This document shows positions 18,631 through 30,594 of a stretch of DNA of 64,000 nt, in pieces. The stretch is from Heracleum sosnowskyi. Lineage: Eukaryota; Streptophyta; Magnoliopsida; Apiales; Apiaceae. Within the stretch, counting starts at the first letter, position 1; each line of letters opens with the position of its first letter. The stretch is from positions 46,479,190-46,543,189 of the forward strand of contig CM061244.1 of the NCBI GenBank assembly GCA_030848705.1. Reading direction: 5' to 3'. The notes under the pieces were generated by a model. That model searched no databases and was not told the DNA's origin. It worked only from the letters and a program-made list of their open reading frames with translations. The position numbers and the translations under genes were made by a program.

Positions 18631-21600
18631 ATGGCACCCATAGTCAAGCTTATGTCAGCAGGAGGGTTCATTTATGAAAAGAACAACTCAATTCCATTTG
18701 TTGTCAAGGAGGGTCCAAACAGTATCTTTTTCAAGATGATGGACTTCATGAAGAACTGCAAATTGAGCTATGCAATGTTTCACTCAACTCCTCTCTATAA
18801 TGAGATAATCGAGGAGATTTGGACCTCGTGTGAGTACAGTGGAACAAACTGCACACTACAATTCACCATCCAAGGTAAAGAGTACATAGTTAATTCTGAT
18901 GTACTGCAAGCATGTTTAACATTCCTGAAAATAACGGTAATGCTTTGCCTACAAATACTGAAATGGTTAACTTGCTAAACTCCATAAACTACTCTTTGCC
19001 TACTGATAATCTGGGTAGAATAATTAGGAGAGGATTGGTTAGAGAATATAGTTATTTAGCTGATGCATTTATCAAGGTATTTTCTGGTAAGATTAGCAAT
19101 TTTGATGCATTGACCAATTCTATGTTAATTCTATTTACCATGCTCCTAACTGATAGATATTACAACTTTAGCACCCAACTTATGTATGAAATTGGTGCTA
19201 AGTTGGGTGATAAGGCTAATAGGAAAAAGAATATCTATTATGCTAGGTTTCTGATGATGTTGGCTAATCATGTTAGTCCAACACCATTAGTTATCTCTAA
19301 CCCTGTTTCCAAGTTTGAGTGTTTTGTGCAAGAAAAGAGAGTACTGACAGACATACTGAGGCTGAACCACAATGGTGAGGTTCCAGTGGTGTATCTTCCA
19401 GTAATTGAGGTAACTACTGTTATCCCTTCTAGTATAATTGTCACTTCAACTGTATCACCCAGTACTGTTGCTGTGGAGTCTGTAGTTGTGACCCAACAGG
19501 CTCCTGCCCCAGCAACAAGACCAAAATCAAAGAAATCCTCCAAGCCAACCTCAGGTGCTTCCCAAAAGGCACCTGTTGTAAAATCCACTACACAGCCTAA
19601 GGGGAGTGTTGTAGGTGCTGTGAGAGGTGAGGGAAGGGGTGAACATAAAAGAAACCCTAAGGATAAGGAAGGAAAGATGAGTGAGATCCATCCAAGCCCC
19701 ATTGTGTCTTCCCAACAAGGCACAATGAGTAATATGGATTTAAGCACAAGTCTAATTGCATCCTCCCAAAAGGATGTAATTATTGAAACAAGCTCTCCTC
19801 CAAGAGCACACTCCAAGAGAGTAAGGGACACTTCAAGCCCACAGTCTACTTTTTCCCAATACCAAAGGAGGGTGAAACAAAAATCCAAGGGTTCACAGGG
19901 TGCACACACTCTGGAAGCTACACTTCCAGTTTCACAAATTCAGTTTGATGTAATCCCTATCATTACTCTGGGGTTACAGTCCCATTCTCTAAACATCAAC
20001 CTTGAACTATCTCCATCAAATTCACCAACTCTATCTCTAGATGTGGACATGATCCATTCATCTATTCCTGATTCTCCAACTCTAATCTTGGAGAAGCCCC
20101 ACTCTGAAGCTGGTGGCCATCACTTGTTAAGTGATTTGTTGGGCCATCAACCAATTTTTTCTGAAGTTGCAAGAGGATCTGTGGACCAATCTCTAAAATC
20201 AATCACCACAGATTCTACTGTAATTTCACTTTCTCAAAGTGCTTTATTGACTTCATCAACGAAACAGCTTCTTTCGTTGACAAGTGTTTCTCCATCAACG
20301 GTATCCATACCGTTGACAGTTCAAACTACCATTCCATTGATAGGTCAATCTACACCCCTTATTGCAAATCCAGTTGTTTCCACAACTAGTGTAGATGACC
20401 TGGTGGTAGTTGAGACACTTTTAGGTTTGAGAGGGAGTGAAATTGAGAGGCTGGCTTGCAGCCAGGCAAAAGGAGAGTCTGAGAGTGAGAGGCTGGCTAT
20501 TTCTTCCAGCCAGGCAAAAGGAGAGATTGAGAGTACCACCTTAGTAGGTGAAGGTGAGGGTGTGAGAGGTGTGAGCCATGGGGAGCCCATGATGCAAGAA
20601 AAGAGTGGAGAGAGAGAAGGGACTACATGAGTGATAAGGGAAGAAGCAGCCATTGCTAGTGAGTTAATGGCGGTCAGTGAGGGAGAAAGGAAACTTACCT
20701 TCCAAGAGCATTATCAACAAACTCTGGATAGTATTTCCCTGGATCCTGAGACCTTTACTCATCCTGTGTCAGCCTATCAAATTATGGCTCAACAGGGCAA
20801 TGTGGAGGCAGAAAGGTCACTCAATTTAATTCATACTACTGCATCAATGCAAAGAGCAAAGGATGCCCTGACCAATCTATCTCCAGCAGCTGCAGCAAGT
20901 GGAGACTTCAATTTTTCTGATGATGAGGACAGCTTTGGTGACAATTTACAGGTGGCCACTTCTACACAGACTGGGACTTCTGTGGTGCTTCCTACACCAA
21001 ACTGGCTTTCTCAAGATATGCATGGTAGATCCAACTTGGATGCTGCTATTACAAGGCAGTACAATGAGGCATATCTAGCTCATGAGTCAGCAACTGCAAG
21101 GGACAAAAAATTCTACAAGGCCATAATGGATTCTCTGGAAATTCAAAGGCTATAAATGTTGCAGACAAGGATTGAGGCTACAGAAATCAAGGATTCAATT
21201 AGCAACCTTAGGGATGCTACTGACAGGAGGCTAGATGAAAAGCTTCCTCTTCACACTGTCTCCAAGATGTCAAGGTTTTTCACCAAGGAACCTGAAGTGT
21301 CTTCATCTTTGAAAACTCTCTCCTCTAGAGTGGACAAAGTTGAAGCTACACTTTCTCACATGCAGAAGGAACAGGAGAAGCAAACTCAGCTACTCACCCA
21401 GCTTCTGGCAGCTCAAGGAATCCCTATCATCTCACTTGATGATAACAAAAAGGGGGAGAAAACTAAGGAGCTTGATATACAAATCACAAAGGTTTTGGTC
21501 CCAGCCATCTCCTTACCAGAAGATCCATTAGCAATGGGGGAGTTTGGAAAGAAGAAAAAGGATGGTATTGACCTGATCCAGGAAGCCTCTATGAGGATGA

Positions 21601-23120
21601 AACTTGCAGAACAGATTAAGGATCACTGGTCAAATATAGAAGCAAGAGTAAAGAAGTTAGCTGACACTGCAAAGGCATCAACGGTTCAAGCTACTTCAAT
21701 ACCTCCATCAACGGATCAACCATCAACGAATGCCATGGTTCTAGTATCAACGGAATGGGAGCCACAGACCAATTCTTTCTATCAGGTAGAGCCCCTTCTA
21801 CATGGAGTCACTCAAGGTCCAAGGAAGGAAAAAGGACAAACTTCATGCATTAGGGATGTGGTACAAGCTACACTCCAAAGAAGCTTATCTCCCAAGTCCC
21901 CTGCTAAACCAAAAGGCAAAAATATAGCAAGGATTCTCTATCCTACACCTTATCCAGATGAGCTCAAGCTTCTTGGTCTACGTATCACAAAGAGCAAGAA
22001 AAGCAATGATCCTGAGATAAGGAAGCAAAGGGCAATTGTCTATAGGAATGGACAAGAAATCTGTGTTTGGGCTGGTCACCCAAACTTTGCTGAAGCTAAA
22101 GCTGAAGAGTCAGAAAGAGCAGCAATGCAAGCACTTGCAGTTGCTCAATCTCTTGATGAAGAAGAAAGACAGCAAGAAGAAAAAGCAAGAGAGGAAAGGA
22201 GTGCAAAGAAGAGCACAAGGCAACCAAAGGCTAGAGCTAAAAGGAATCTGGACTTTGACAAAGAGGATTCTCAGGACACTGCTCAAGCCTCTTCCACAAC
22301 AAGTGCACATCAAATTCCTGTTGATCAATCTCATGAAGGAAAATTGGCATGTGATCCTGCACATCCTGTCAACTTTCATGATCAACCAATCATGCCAAAA
22401 GAGGAGCCTATTGAATTTGATGAAGCCTATTTTCCAAGGTTCCTATTTGAAAAGGATCAGCCAACAAAGTCAAAGAAAAGGGCTGTCCAGGCAAAGCCAA
22501 TATTTGTGAGAAAGCCACAACCTCAGAAACCCCCTTCAAATCCAGAGGACTGCATGTACATTGCTGACATCAGGGAAGAATCTAGCTTACATCTTGATTT
22601 AGACAACATGGTGGAAGTAAGGGGCATTGAAGCTTCTCAAAAGTTGCCTGAAAGATTAGTTTTCACATTCAAGGGTGGTAGAGAGCAAGTGTGGCCTCTC
22701 TACAGGATTTTAGGAGAAGACTACCAAACACTACTCACAGTGTTTAGATGCTTGAAGAAGGACTTTGGCTTCACCAAAACAGCCAAGTCTGAGGTGGTCT
22801 CCAAAATATGTCAAATAAAGGCTAGCTGGAACAAACCTGAGGCTCTTCCCAGAATGCTCAGAGTGCCCTCAACAGGAAAGAAGATCCATCTTCAACCTTA
22901 CTGGATGATGGAATTTAAGGACAAGGACAACTGCAGAAGATTCTTCAGGATGGAAGACCAGCTGGATAAAGCATCTAATCAAACTCTAAAGGTTATGCAA
23001 TCCATGCTTGGTGATCAAGATGAGGAAGAGAAGATCTTTTACAGAAGGCTACAGGTCCAAATTGAGGAAAACAACTCTAAGAGAGGGAAGAAGACTATGC
23101 CACAAAGAAGACCAAGATGA
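18631..23120 (+). pseudogene. Third ORF of element A (SIRE-type additional ORF), broken
   Basis: A long non-gag, non-pol protein follows pol. The N-terminal part (18631 to about 19320) is a helical domain also present in ORF3 of element B. The shared pattern is roughly LTxRYYNFSxxLMYEIGxKLGD followed by YYARFxMMLxNxV; it resembles the 'putative plant transposon protein' type domain. The middle is Ser/Thr/Pro/Gln-rich. The C-terminal third has coiled coils, then KNIARILYPTPYPDE and a charged tail. Breaks: a single-nucleotide frameshift near 18912-18930, TGA at 20628-20630 and TAA at 21153-21155; otherwise the frame is open to 23120. No signal peptide or clear membrane anchor is visible, so an envelope label is not supported. 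The function is unknown. Confidence 0.8.
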
Positions 23121-23308
23121 ATCATTTGCTCAGTCTAGAGGAGCACTTCTAGGCATTAGTCTTGTAAGTCTTTTATTTTGTTCAAAATATTATGAAGCTT
23201 AATGCATTTTCTACTTTTGTAATTTATAATGTATCTGAGTGTTTTTTTGTTATCATCAAGTCTCTTGATTTATGGCTGTTATTCTATCAGTCATAAATTG
23301 GGGGAGAT

Positions 23309-24333
23309 TGTTAGGAATATGTTGTTCTTGATGATAAACATAAAACACTTAGTAGAATTTGTGTAAAGTCATTTTGTAGCTGTCAACGAAATGGCATGCT
23401 TTGCAGCATTCCGTTGACAGGAAGCTCATCAACGAAATGAGTGATGTAGCAATTGCACTGTACAATACTTCATGGTTTGATAGGCATTTTGTTGTATGTA
23501 TTAGATAGGTTTTCTAAGTCATGTTGACTAAGTACTAGATAGGCAAAATAGGTTGGTTAATTGTAAATATCTTGTGCCTTGTAATTTTGCCTAAGTGAAG
23601 ACATGTCAACGGAATGAAGATTACTCATCAACGGAATGAAGTTTACTCATCAACGAAATGGAGTTTACTCATCAACGAAATGGAGAATAAAGCTATCAAC
23701 GAAACACATCTCTCTGCTATCAACGAATCATTATTGCTTTTCTGAACAGTTGACAAAGTGATAGTGACAGTTTACTGTACTGATCTAAAAGGTGATGTGG
23801 GAGTGTACTTTGCATTGGAAACCATTAAAATGGTCATGAGGAATAAGGAAACATCCCAGTTTCCATTTGGGTTCTTAGGAGTGATCATAATAAGCATGAA
23901 GACAAAAGCAAGGATCTCCAAGGACCACTGGATAAAGGGATGAAAAGAAAACTATTGGCGGTTACCTTTAGTGTACTCTAGTGTAGCCAAAAGTAGCTTT
24001 GTAAACTTGGGAATATATAACCAAGTGTAGCAGTTAAAATAAAGTGAGAGAAGAAAAACAAATAGATTGTATTAGCTATCTTTGAGAGCATTTTTCTTCT
24101 CTACATTCTTGTAACTGAGCAGATGTGTACATTTTGTATCACAGATTATTTCCGCAATAAAAATCACTTCAGTTGGATCATCAAACAATCCAACTGAAAT
24201 TATTTATGTGCTTGTGATTTTTACTTTAAGTTCAGTTTTTATTTGTAAGTTGTTTTAAGTTTAAGAAATATCAAGAATTGTATTCAACCCCCCCCCCCCT
24301 TCTACAATTCTGTTAGGTCATTTGGGATTAACA
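23309..24333 (+). repeat. 3' LTR of element A
   Basis: It begins TGTTAGGAATATG just after a polypurine tract (TTGGGGGAGA, about 23298-23307) and ends GGGATTAACA, giving 1025 bp with TG...CA ends. A TATA-like AATATATAA lies at 24012-24020. The LTR holds about nine copies of the TCAACGRA motif and a run of ten C near 24290. The right end is inferred from the terminal CA and from gypsy coding sequence starting immediately afterwards. The partner LTR is not in the window. Confidence 0.85.
23606..23727 (+). repeat. Phased TCAACGRA array in the LTR of element A
   Basis: Six copies of TCAACGRA begin at 23606, 23628, 23650, 23672, 23696 and 23720, spaced 22, 22, 22, 24 and 24 bp. The middle units read ACTCATCAACGAAATGGAGT. 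Spacing close to two helical turns fits an array of protein-binding sites in the LTR upstream of the TATA box. That role is inference. Confidence 0.75.
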
Positions 24334-24334
24334 G

Positions 24335-24442
24335 GTACGTGATCTTTCAGTTTTGTTCGAATCCTTCGAGTTAAGTCAAATTGGCAGGGAAGACAACAGC
24401 CGAGCCGATGCATTTTCAAGGCTCGCTTCGGCAGAAACCCAT
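24335..24442 (+). pseudogene. RNase H C-terminal fragment of the Tat-type gypsy element
   Basis: The 36 codons read VRDLSVLFESFELSQ, then IGREDNSRADAFSRLAS. This is the end of a Ty3/gypsy RNase H, where IPREDNxxADALSRLAS is usual. The frame is cut at its 5' side by the LTR end of element A and at its 3' side by the long-LTR element. It continues at 39374 in the same frame after removal of the insert and one CCCAT copy. Confidence 0.85.
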
Positions 24443-27400
24443 TGTGACGCCCCCAAATCCGGGGTCAGAGGATTTGGTTGTCACGCTAAAATCTCGATTT
24501 AAAACAACCTGTTAAACATTAATCTATCTCAAACATAACTTCTACGACCCCAATCTCTACCAAGAATCTTTTAGGTTATAGGGCTAGAAACAAGAGTCCA
24601 AAATTTCATTCAAACTTTAACTTTCTTTTACAACAATCTCTTTACATAAATTTCTAACACTGGTATAACTTCGATGTGAAGTATACCAGGCAAATCTACT
24701 TATACAATATAATATTTACTAGAAATCATCTTTATACAATAACCTGTCACTAAATCCTACTTTGCATCAACTCATCGTCCCCACGTCGTCTTGAATCTTC
24801 TTGCTCCCTAGTTATGCAATTAAATACTATCGAACTATCCTTAAGCTCTGTATCTGGATGAATCATCTTTCTCCTCTTTAGCTGTAGAAATATAATTAAC
24901 AAGGGTGAGCAACTAGGTGCTCAGCAAATTCCACCAACTCGCTTACTCATACTAATCATAAAAGAAATGTGAAGGAAAATACTTTTCATCCAAAGGAACA
25001 AATCAATAATCAATTAACAACTTACTCTGATAGAAAGATGGTCAATGAACTGACCGAATCATTTATCTCAACACAATTGCACTTGAAAGCCCTACCTTTG
25101 AGGTATAATAGGAATGATGTCCACAGGACTCACAGTATAGCAAATTATTCTGACGGACTAGAAGTCCAATGACTTACCGAATCGTTTAAGTCAACACAAT
25201 TGCATTTGAACTTTGAATGCTGTAGATACCAAACTCTGAACAATGTGGACACCGAACTTTGAATGATGTAGATACTGAACTTTGAATGATATAGATACTG
25301 GTCTTATCTCCTCTGCGATACCCCACGGCTCGATCAACTGCCGTGTCTCAAGTAACGCACACCCGTGATACCCCATAGCACGATCACTACTATGTCTCAA
25401 GTATCACCATATCGTTTTGCTAGCATAAAGGGGTCGAATAATCAACCCGGCAACATTAGTGCCAAAATAAATAAATATTCCTCTCTTGATACCACGAGTT
25501 TTTACCTCGTGTTGATCAGAAAGTAAATTCCATGGGCCACTCCCATGTTGACCAGTGGAGTAAGGATTTTTCTCCAGAATAAAATGAACAACAATTGAGT
25601 GTAAATGATTTATCAGATAATCTCGTCTATTCTGGCCGACTGCCAGTTACTCTTTATACAATATTGACCCGAACAATGGGCCGTTGCAAACTTTGACAAA
25701 AAGGATTTTGTGGACACGAACAATATGTCACACCAGACAATAAGATAACAAACCTCGAACAAGGAGGTTTATTGAATAGAATAAAATATTTTGAGTCGTC
25801 TTGAAAGATAAGAACGACTCGAACTCATCAAGACACTATACAAATGCGCTAGGATGATTGTTTAGGAGGAGGTTCTGAGGAATTTCCATTCGTCTATCCA
25901 CTATTCTGCACATATCTACTTTGATCCGAACAATGAATCAAATCTGAGAATTTCAAATAAGGTTTATCGGATTTGAACAATAATCCGATTGAAGTCAACA
26001 AATGTTTAACTACCTCGAAAAATGAGAGTAGTCATAGCTGAATAAATTTTTAGAGGGTCATCTTGAACAATTAAGATGCCCGAGGAAGTTCGATGGAATA
26101 CGCTTTAAGGACAAGGAGTATTTATAGTGGAAAACTATCATAATAATTTTCATAAACATTTCGAAACATATCTTCCATAAAACAATTCATCAATATATAA
26201 TAACATCATCATTTCTCAAATAATTAGCAGGAGGAAGGGTCAGAAGGAACTTGCCTCGATAGCGCTATGCACAAAATCAATTAATTATTATACTCTACCC
26301 GCGTGTCCGCTTTCCATCACGGGCCAGGGGATTTCCACCTCTTTTTCTTTTCTCTTCTCGGCCGATTGTGGAAATAAAACTGCCGGGGGTTTGGGATAAG
26401 ATTAGATTAGCCCTCATACTATAACTTCTATATAATATAAATGTTTATAAACTTAAGCGCATGTACTTTCTACAGAAAATCGGGCATGACCTATTCGTAA
26501 AGTGGTCGTTTGCCCTGTTTTCAAACATCAAAACTTTCTAACTCAATCATCCATAATCAATTCCACAATTCATCTAATACTCAGTTAATCTGCCTCGACT
26601 TGCAGTAAACATTTAAGAAAATAATCTTGCTTCAACTTGCAGAAAACATATAAGAACATAATCTCGCCTTGACTTGCAATAGCTCTATCTGGAAATGAGC
26701 AATCACGTACACATTTATCATATAATACGTCCATCATCTAATTCACATGATTTCATATACTTCAGATAGCACATAGCACATGTTTAGTCCGCTAACTCTT
26801 ATAATTATACAACTTTAATAGTTACACATTAACACATAATCATATCTCATTCACGTATGCATTTAAACTGGCATATCATGTCATATACCATTTGCAATAA
26901 TATTTCTTTAGTAGTCCTGTCGAAAATTCGGTAGTACTTCCTCTGTTTATATAACAAACCACCTGTTTTAAACTAATATCAATAACCAAGAATCAATTTA
27001 CAACTAGTCTCCTTCAACATTTAACTTAATCAATTTCAACTCACAACTCCAACATAACATATTCACTCGATATATCATCCAAACATATAGCAGATAGCAG
27101 GCAACCATGTATTTACTCAACTCTGTCATGCTGGTTCAACACTTAACTCAACAATGTGCATAATAGCATTTAATCACATATATATGTGTGTGTGTGTGTG
27201 TGTATATATATAACACAGAGTCATAAATAATTAATTATAATCAAACAACTTCTTGACTTGATTAAATCAATCAAGTCCAACAGATAATGAATAAATAAAT
27301 ACCAAAATAATAAAATAGTTTGAAAGTAATAATCAAACTTGATTTATAAATAATCAAAGTTAAATAATAACCAATCAATAAAATTCACCAATTAACTATT

Positions 27401-29422
27401 ACATTAATTGGTCAATTAAATTAATTTCGTTATTATTTAAAATTGATTAAAATAATCAACTTCAATTACTCTTTAAACTCTAATGACTTTAAAACAATTA
27501 ATAAAATAAATACTCAGATTTTACGAAATTTCGGCATGACCCGTTCGTAAACAGGACTAGCCAGAAATTTTGCATGTACTATGTTGCGCCCCCAATCATA
27601 GGACGGATCACATAGTACAGCACAACAACCACCTGTATATTTTAATAGTAAATAACAATATAAATATCTCAACCGTCAACTATAGCAAATCCCCAAACTG
27701 GGATTAAACCTGAATACTAAATCACTATAGCAACTGATCACAACTCAAAACTACACTTTGAATTACAACCAACTCTAAATAACTCCATTTACAATACTCT
27801 ACTAACATGCACTCGAAACATTAACAATTTACACCTTGAAATATATATATACCAACTAAATTGTTCGAATTAGTATAACATAAACTAAAAAGATCTTCTG
27901 CCAAAACATTCCCTCTAAAAATCTGCACAAATCAATTAGTATCAATTCAATAACAGAAAACAATTTGTACACTAATCTCAGACAAACATGGATTTAAAAT
28001 CCATTTACTATACGAAACATATCCTTTGATACCATCAATCATTAATCCAAAAACGAACTATTAAATAAGTAATTACTAAATCGGATTTATTGATATTATA
28101 AACTAATAACCAAAAATGACTCCGCTAATATTCCAAATCAACCAATAAAAACGAATCAATACAAACAATTTAACAAAGCAATGAATTTATACTTAACACC
28201 TCTTAAAACGAATTTGTAATTAATTCTACAAAACAAACTTATAAACAACATCATTTAAGTAAACAAATAGAATTTATAATGAGTATTTCATGAAAAACGA
28301 ATTTATATATAATTACCACCAAAATCGGATTAGATATTATCTCCCCAAATTATTATTAACAACAAGCAATTCTATAATTGATTACTACACCAAAAACGAA
28401 TTTTCAGTACCCATATATCAATAAACAAACACGAATTTACAAGTATCACATAATTAATTTAAGAAAACGAATTTATCAAATCTTCATATAAACAGAAATC
28501 GAATTCTATCTACACAAACTACTCATAAAACGAATTTATACTACACATAAATAATAAAAAGCATAATCATTAAAAACGAAACAAAGCAGGGATTTCGATT
28601 TTTTTTTTATACCCAAGAACTGCAATTGGAAAGGGGGTCAGTGGCGGTGGTGGTCGGAAAATGGACCGCAAGGGGCGGCGGCAGCTACAGGCGGCGTGGC
28701 TGCAGAACTGTGGTAGAACTGGCTGCTGCGATGGCTACTAGCCGGAGAAGGTGCCAGAAAAACCTGAACAGAAAGGGCGGCAGTAGCGGCGGTAGTGGCA
28801 GCGACGACGAAGAACGAAGGAGACAGAGAGGGAGATGCGCGCGTGCGGGAGAGGAAATCGTCGGGGGTTGTTTGTTTTTTTTTTTCAATCTTCAACAGAA
28901 TGGGGGTGCGTGTGTTTTTGTGTATATGCGTGTGTGTGTGTGAAATTGGTGTGTGTGTTTGTATCTGCGTGTGTTTAGAAAAGGGGGTAGTTTCTGGAGC
29001 CTTCTATAACTTTCCTGAATATAATAGACTAGGATAACCACTACTACTCTTTCATTAGCCCACTAACTGAAAATTAGCGGAACTAATATAATACTATAAA
29101 AATAAAATTTTAAATGAAATATCTCTGAAATAAATAAATTCAACTAATAAAATTTATTTATATACCCAAAATTATTCTCAAAATATTTAAATGCTCAAAA
29201 TTCATAATTAAATGAATTTCGAACTAATTTACTTAAAACAATTTTATCGGGCTCAAATTTACTTATAATTACCGGGAAAAAAAAATTAATCACCCCACAT
29301 CTTCACATAATATTTTTAAACATTTAAACACATAATGCAGCAAATTTTTATAAAAATTAAATATTACCACTTTTATTATTTAAACAAATAGGAAATTGGC
29401 ACCTAATTTCCTGGATGTTACA
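24443..29422 (-). repeat. 3' LTR (left copy) of the LARD-like element
   Basis: It is 4,980 bp and AT-rich, with a GC-rich block at about 28630-28860. Nothing in it looks like a conserved gene. The outer end forms an inverted repeat: GTGAC with CCAAATCC against GGATTTGG with GTCAC (about 24444-24486). A (TG)n run near 27188-27202 differs in length from the other copy. A second end-like stretch lies near 27570. Confidence 0.92.
28620..28985. other. GC-rich trinucleotide block inside the long LTR (left copy)
   Basis: This is a sharp rise in G+C within an AT-rich LTR, made of GGC/GGT/GCG-type triplets followed by a (TG)n-rich tail. Open frames on both strands (for example 28626-28943 +) encode only low-complexity Gly/Ser/Arg or Pro/Ser/Ala protein. 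They change by 3-bp and other indels between LTR copies. On the element's strand it lies a few hundred bases into the LTR, so it may be promoter or leader sequence. I see no gene. Confidence 0.6.
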
Positions 29423-29435
29423 TCCTTCCCCCCTT
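29423..29435 (-). other. Polypurine tract of the LARD-like element
   Basis: On the - strand AAGGGGGGAAGGA directly precedes TGTAACATCC, the LTR start. It shows that 24443-29422 is the 3' LTR. Confidence 0.85.
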
Positions 29436-29931
29436 AAAAGAATTCTGTCCTCAGAATCAGCTTAAGAAGTCACTAAGGTTCTTTTAATAACTTTCAACTC
29501 TTGTTGCATCCGCAATAATACCAATCCTTCACTCTTGACACTTGTTCTTTCTAATCTGGTGTTCTACCAGTTCCTCTGTATAGGACAATCCCAGTTGTGC
29601 CAGTACACGTTACGCGTTACTAGTATTCTATCCGCATCCTGATCCGCTTTGACTCTTGGCAATCTCGCCGCAAAGGTTAGCTAATTCCAACCTGCTTGGC
29701 ATACTTCCCAGATTATTTGAGATAATCAGATTCATGATATCTTGAAGTGAAAGGACGTCATATCATAATGAGTGTCCCACAATTGTGGTCATCGAGTGAC
29801 AGATTTCAAAGCAATTATCTTTGGAAATAAAAGAATAACTGAGAGATCAATATGGTCAATGAACTATTGTTGCGTGTCTTTGCTAAGACATTACTAAAGG
29901 TAGTTAGCCTTCTTGCATTACACAATCTCTG

Positions 29932-30260
29932 TGACGCCCCCAAATCCACCATCAGTAGACTCAGGACGCCACGATCCATGATCATCTTTAATGCTCAAAA
30001 TATGACACATATCATAGTGAGTATAATTCTTACAACAAGTGATAGTTCCAGCCCACAAATCCAGGCAACGACCTATCTCTGACTTATTACATAATTACTA
30101 CTTAATACACACCAAGCCGCTACATACATAAAGTTTATTTGGTAGATATTGCTTCCTGGTGTAGCTTTCCTGACATCATCTCTGAATCAACTATACTATC
30201 CAAGTCGGTGCCTTGCTGTATCTTCTCCTTTCCTTTCTACTCGGTATCTCCCTAACAGTG
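29932..30260 (-). repeat. End fragment of a second, related LTR inside the LARD-like element
   Basis: TGTGACGCCCCCAAATCC recurs at about 29932, identical to the outer LTR end at 24443. The following 300 bp only loosely resembles that LTR. No matching TGTAACA start was found, so this is a truncated or diverged relative, not a full solo LTR. Confidence 0.5.
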
Positions 30261-30594
30261 TTGAGTCACATGCGCCAAATAAGTTTCTCATCCTTGAAGA
30301 TCACTCTCTCTCTTCATCACTAATCTAAATTCCTACTTTCTTATCCCTCAACATACTTGTATCTCGTAACCGATCAACCAGTCTATTTCCAAAATATCAT
30401 CGGGTTCTCTTAACTTGAAGGGATATAATCTACATATAACTTCTGCTTTCACTTACTTTCGCATTACGAGCCAACATAACATCATCAATATAGTCTCATA
30501 TTTTTATATCTCTTATTGTTAGGGTCCTTAGTATCTCAACATACCTAAGTCCCCTATGTCCTCAACTTTAATCCTTCACTACTCACAATATATC

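Larger units (their letters stand above)
1..24333 (+). mobile_element. Ty1/copia SIRE-type retrotransposon A, 5'-truncated by window and split by element B
   Basis: The order is gag, protease, integrase, reverse transcriptase, RNase H, a large third ORF, polypurine tract and 3' LTR. Large gag with zinc knuckles, a long spacer after pol and a third ORF are the layout of the SIRE/Maximus lineage. The pol reading frame stops at 3146 and resumes in frame at 16047, once element B and one CAAGG copy are left out. The 5' LTR lies outside the window, so age and TSD cannot be read. The base after the 3' LTR falls inside a Ty3/gypsy RNase H, so A probably inserted into that gypsy element. Confidence 0.93.

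Noticed and set aside
28626..28943. Coding frames on both strands in the GC-rich LTR block (also 38568-38984)
   Set aside because: Low-complexity product, no conserved domain, and frames disturbed by indels between the two LTR copies.
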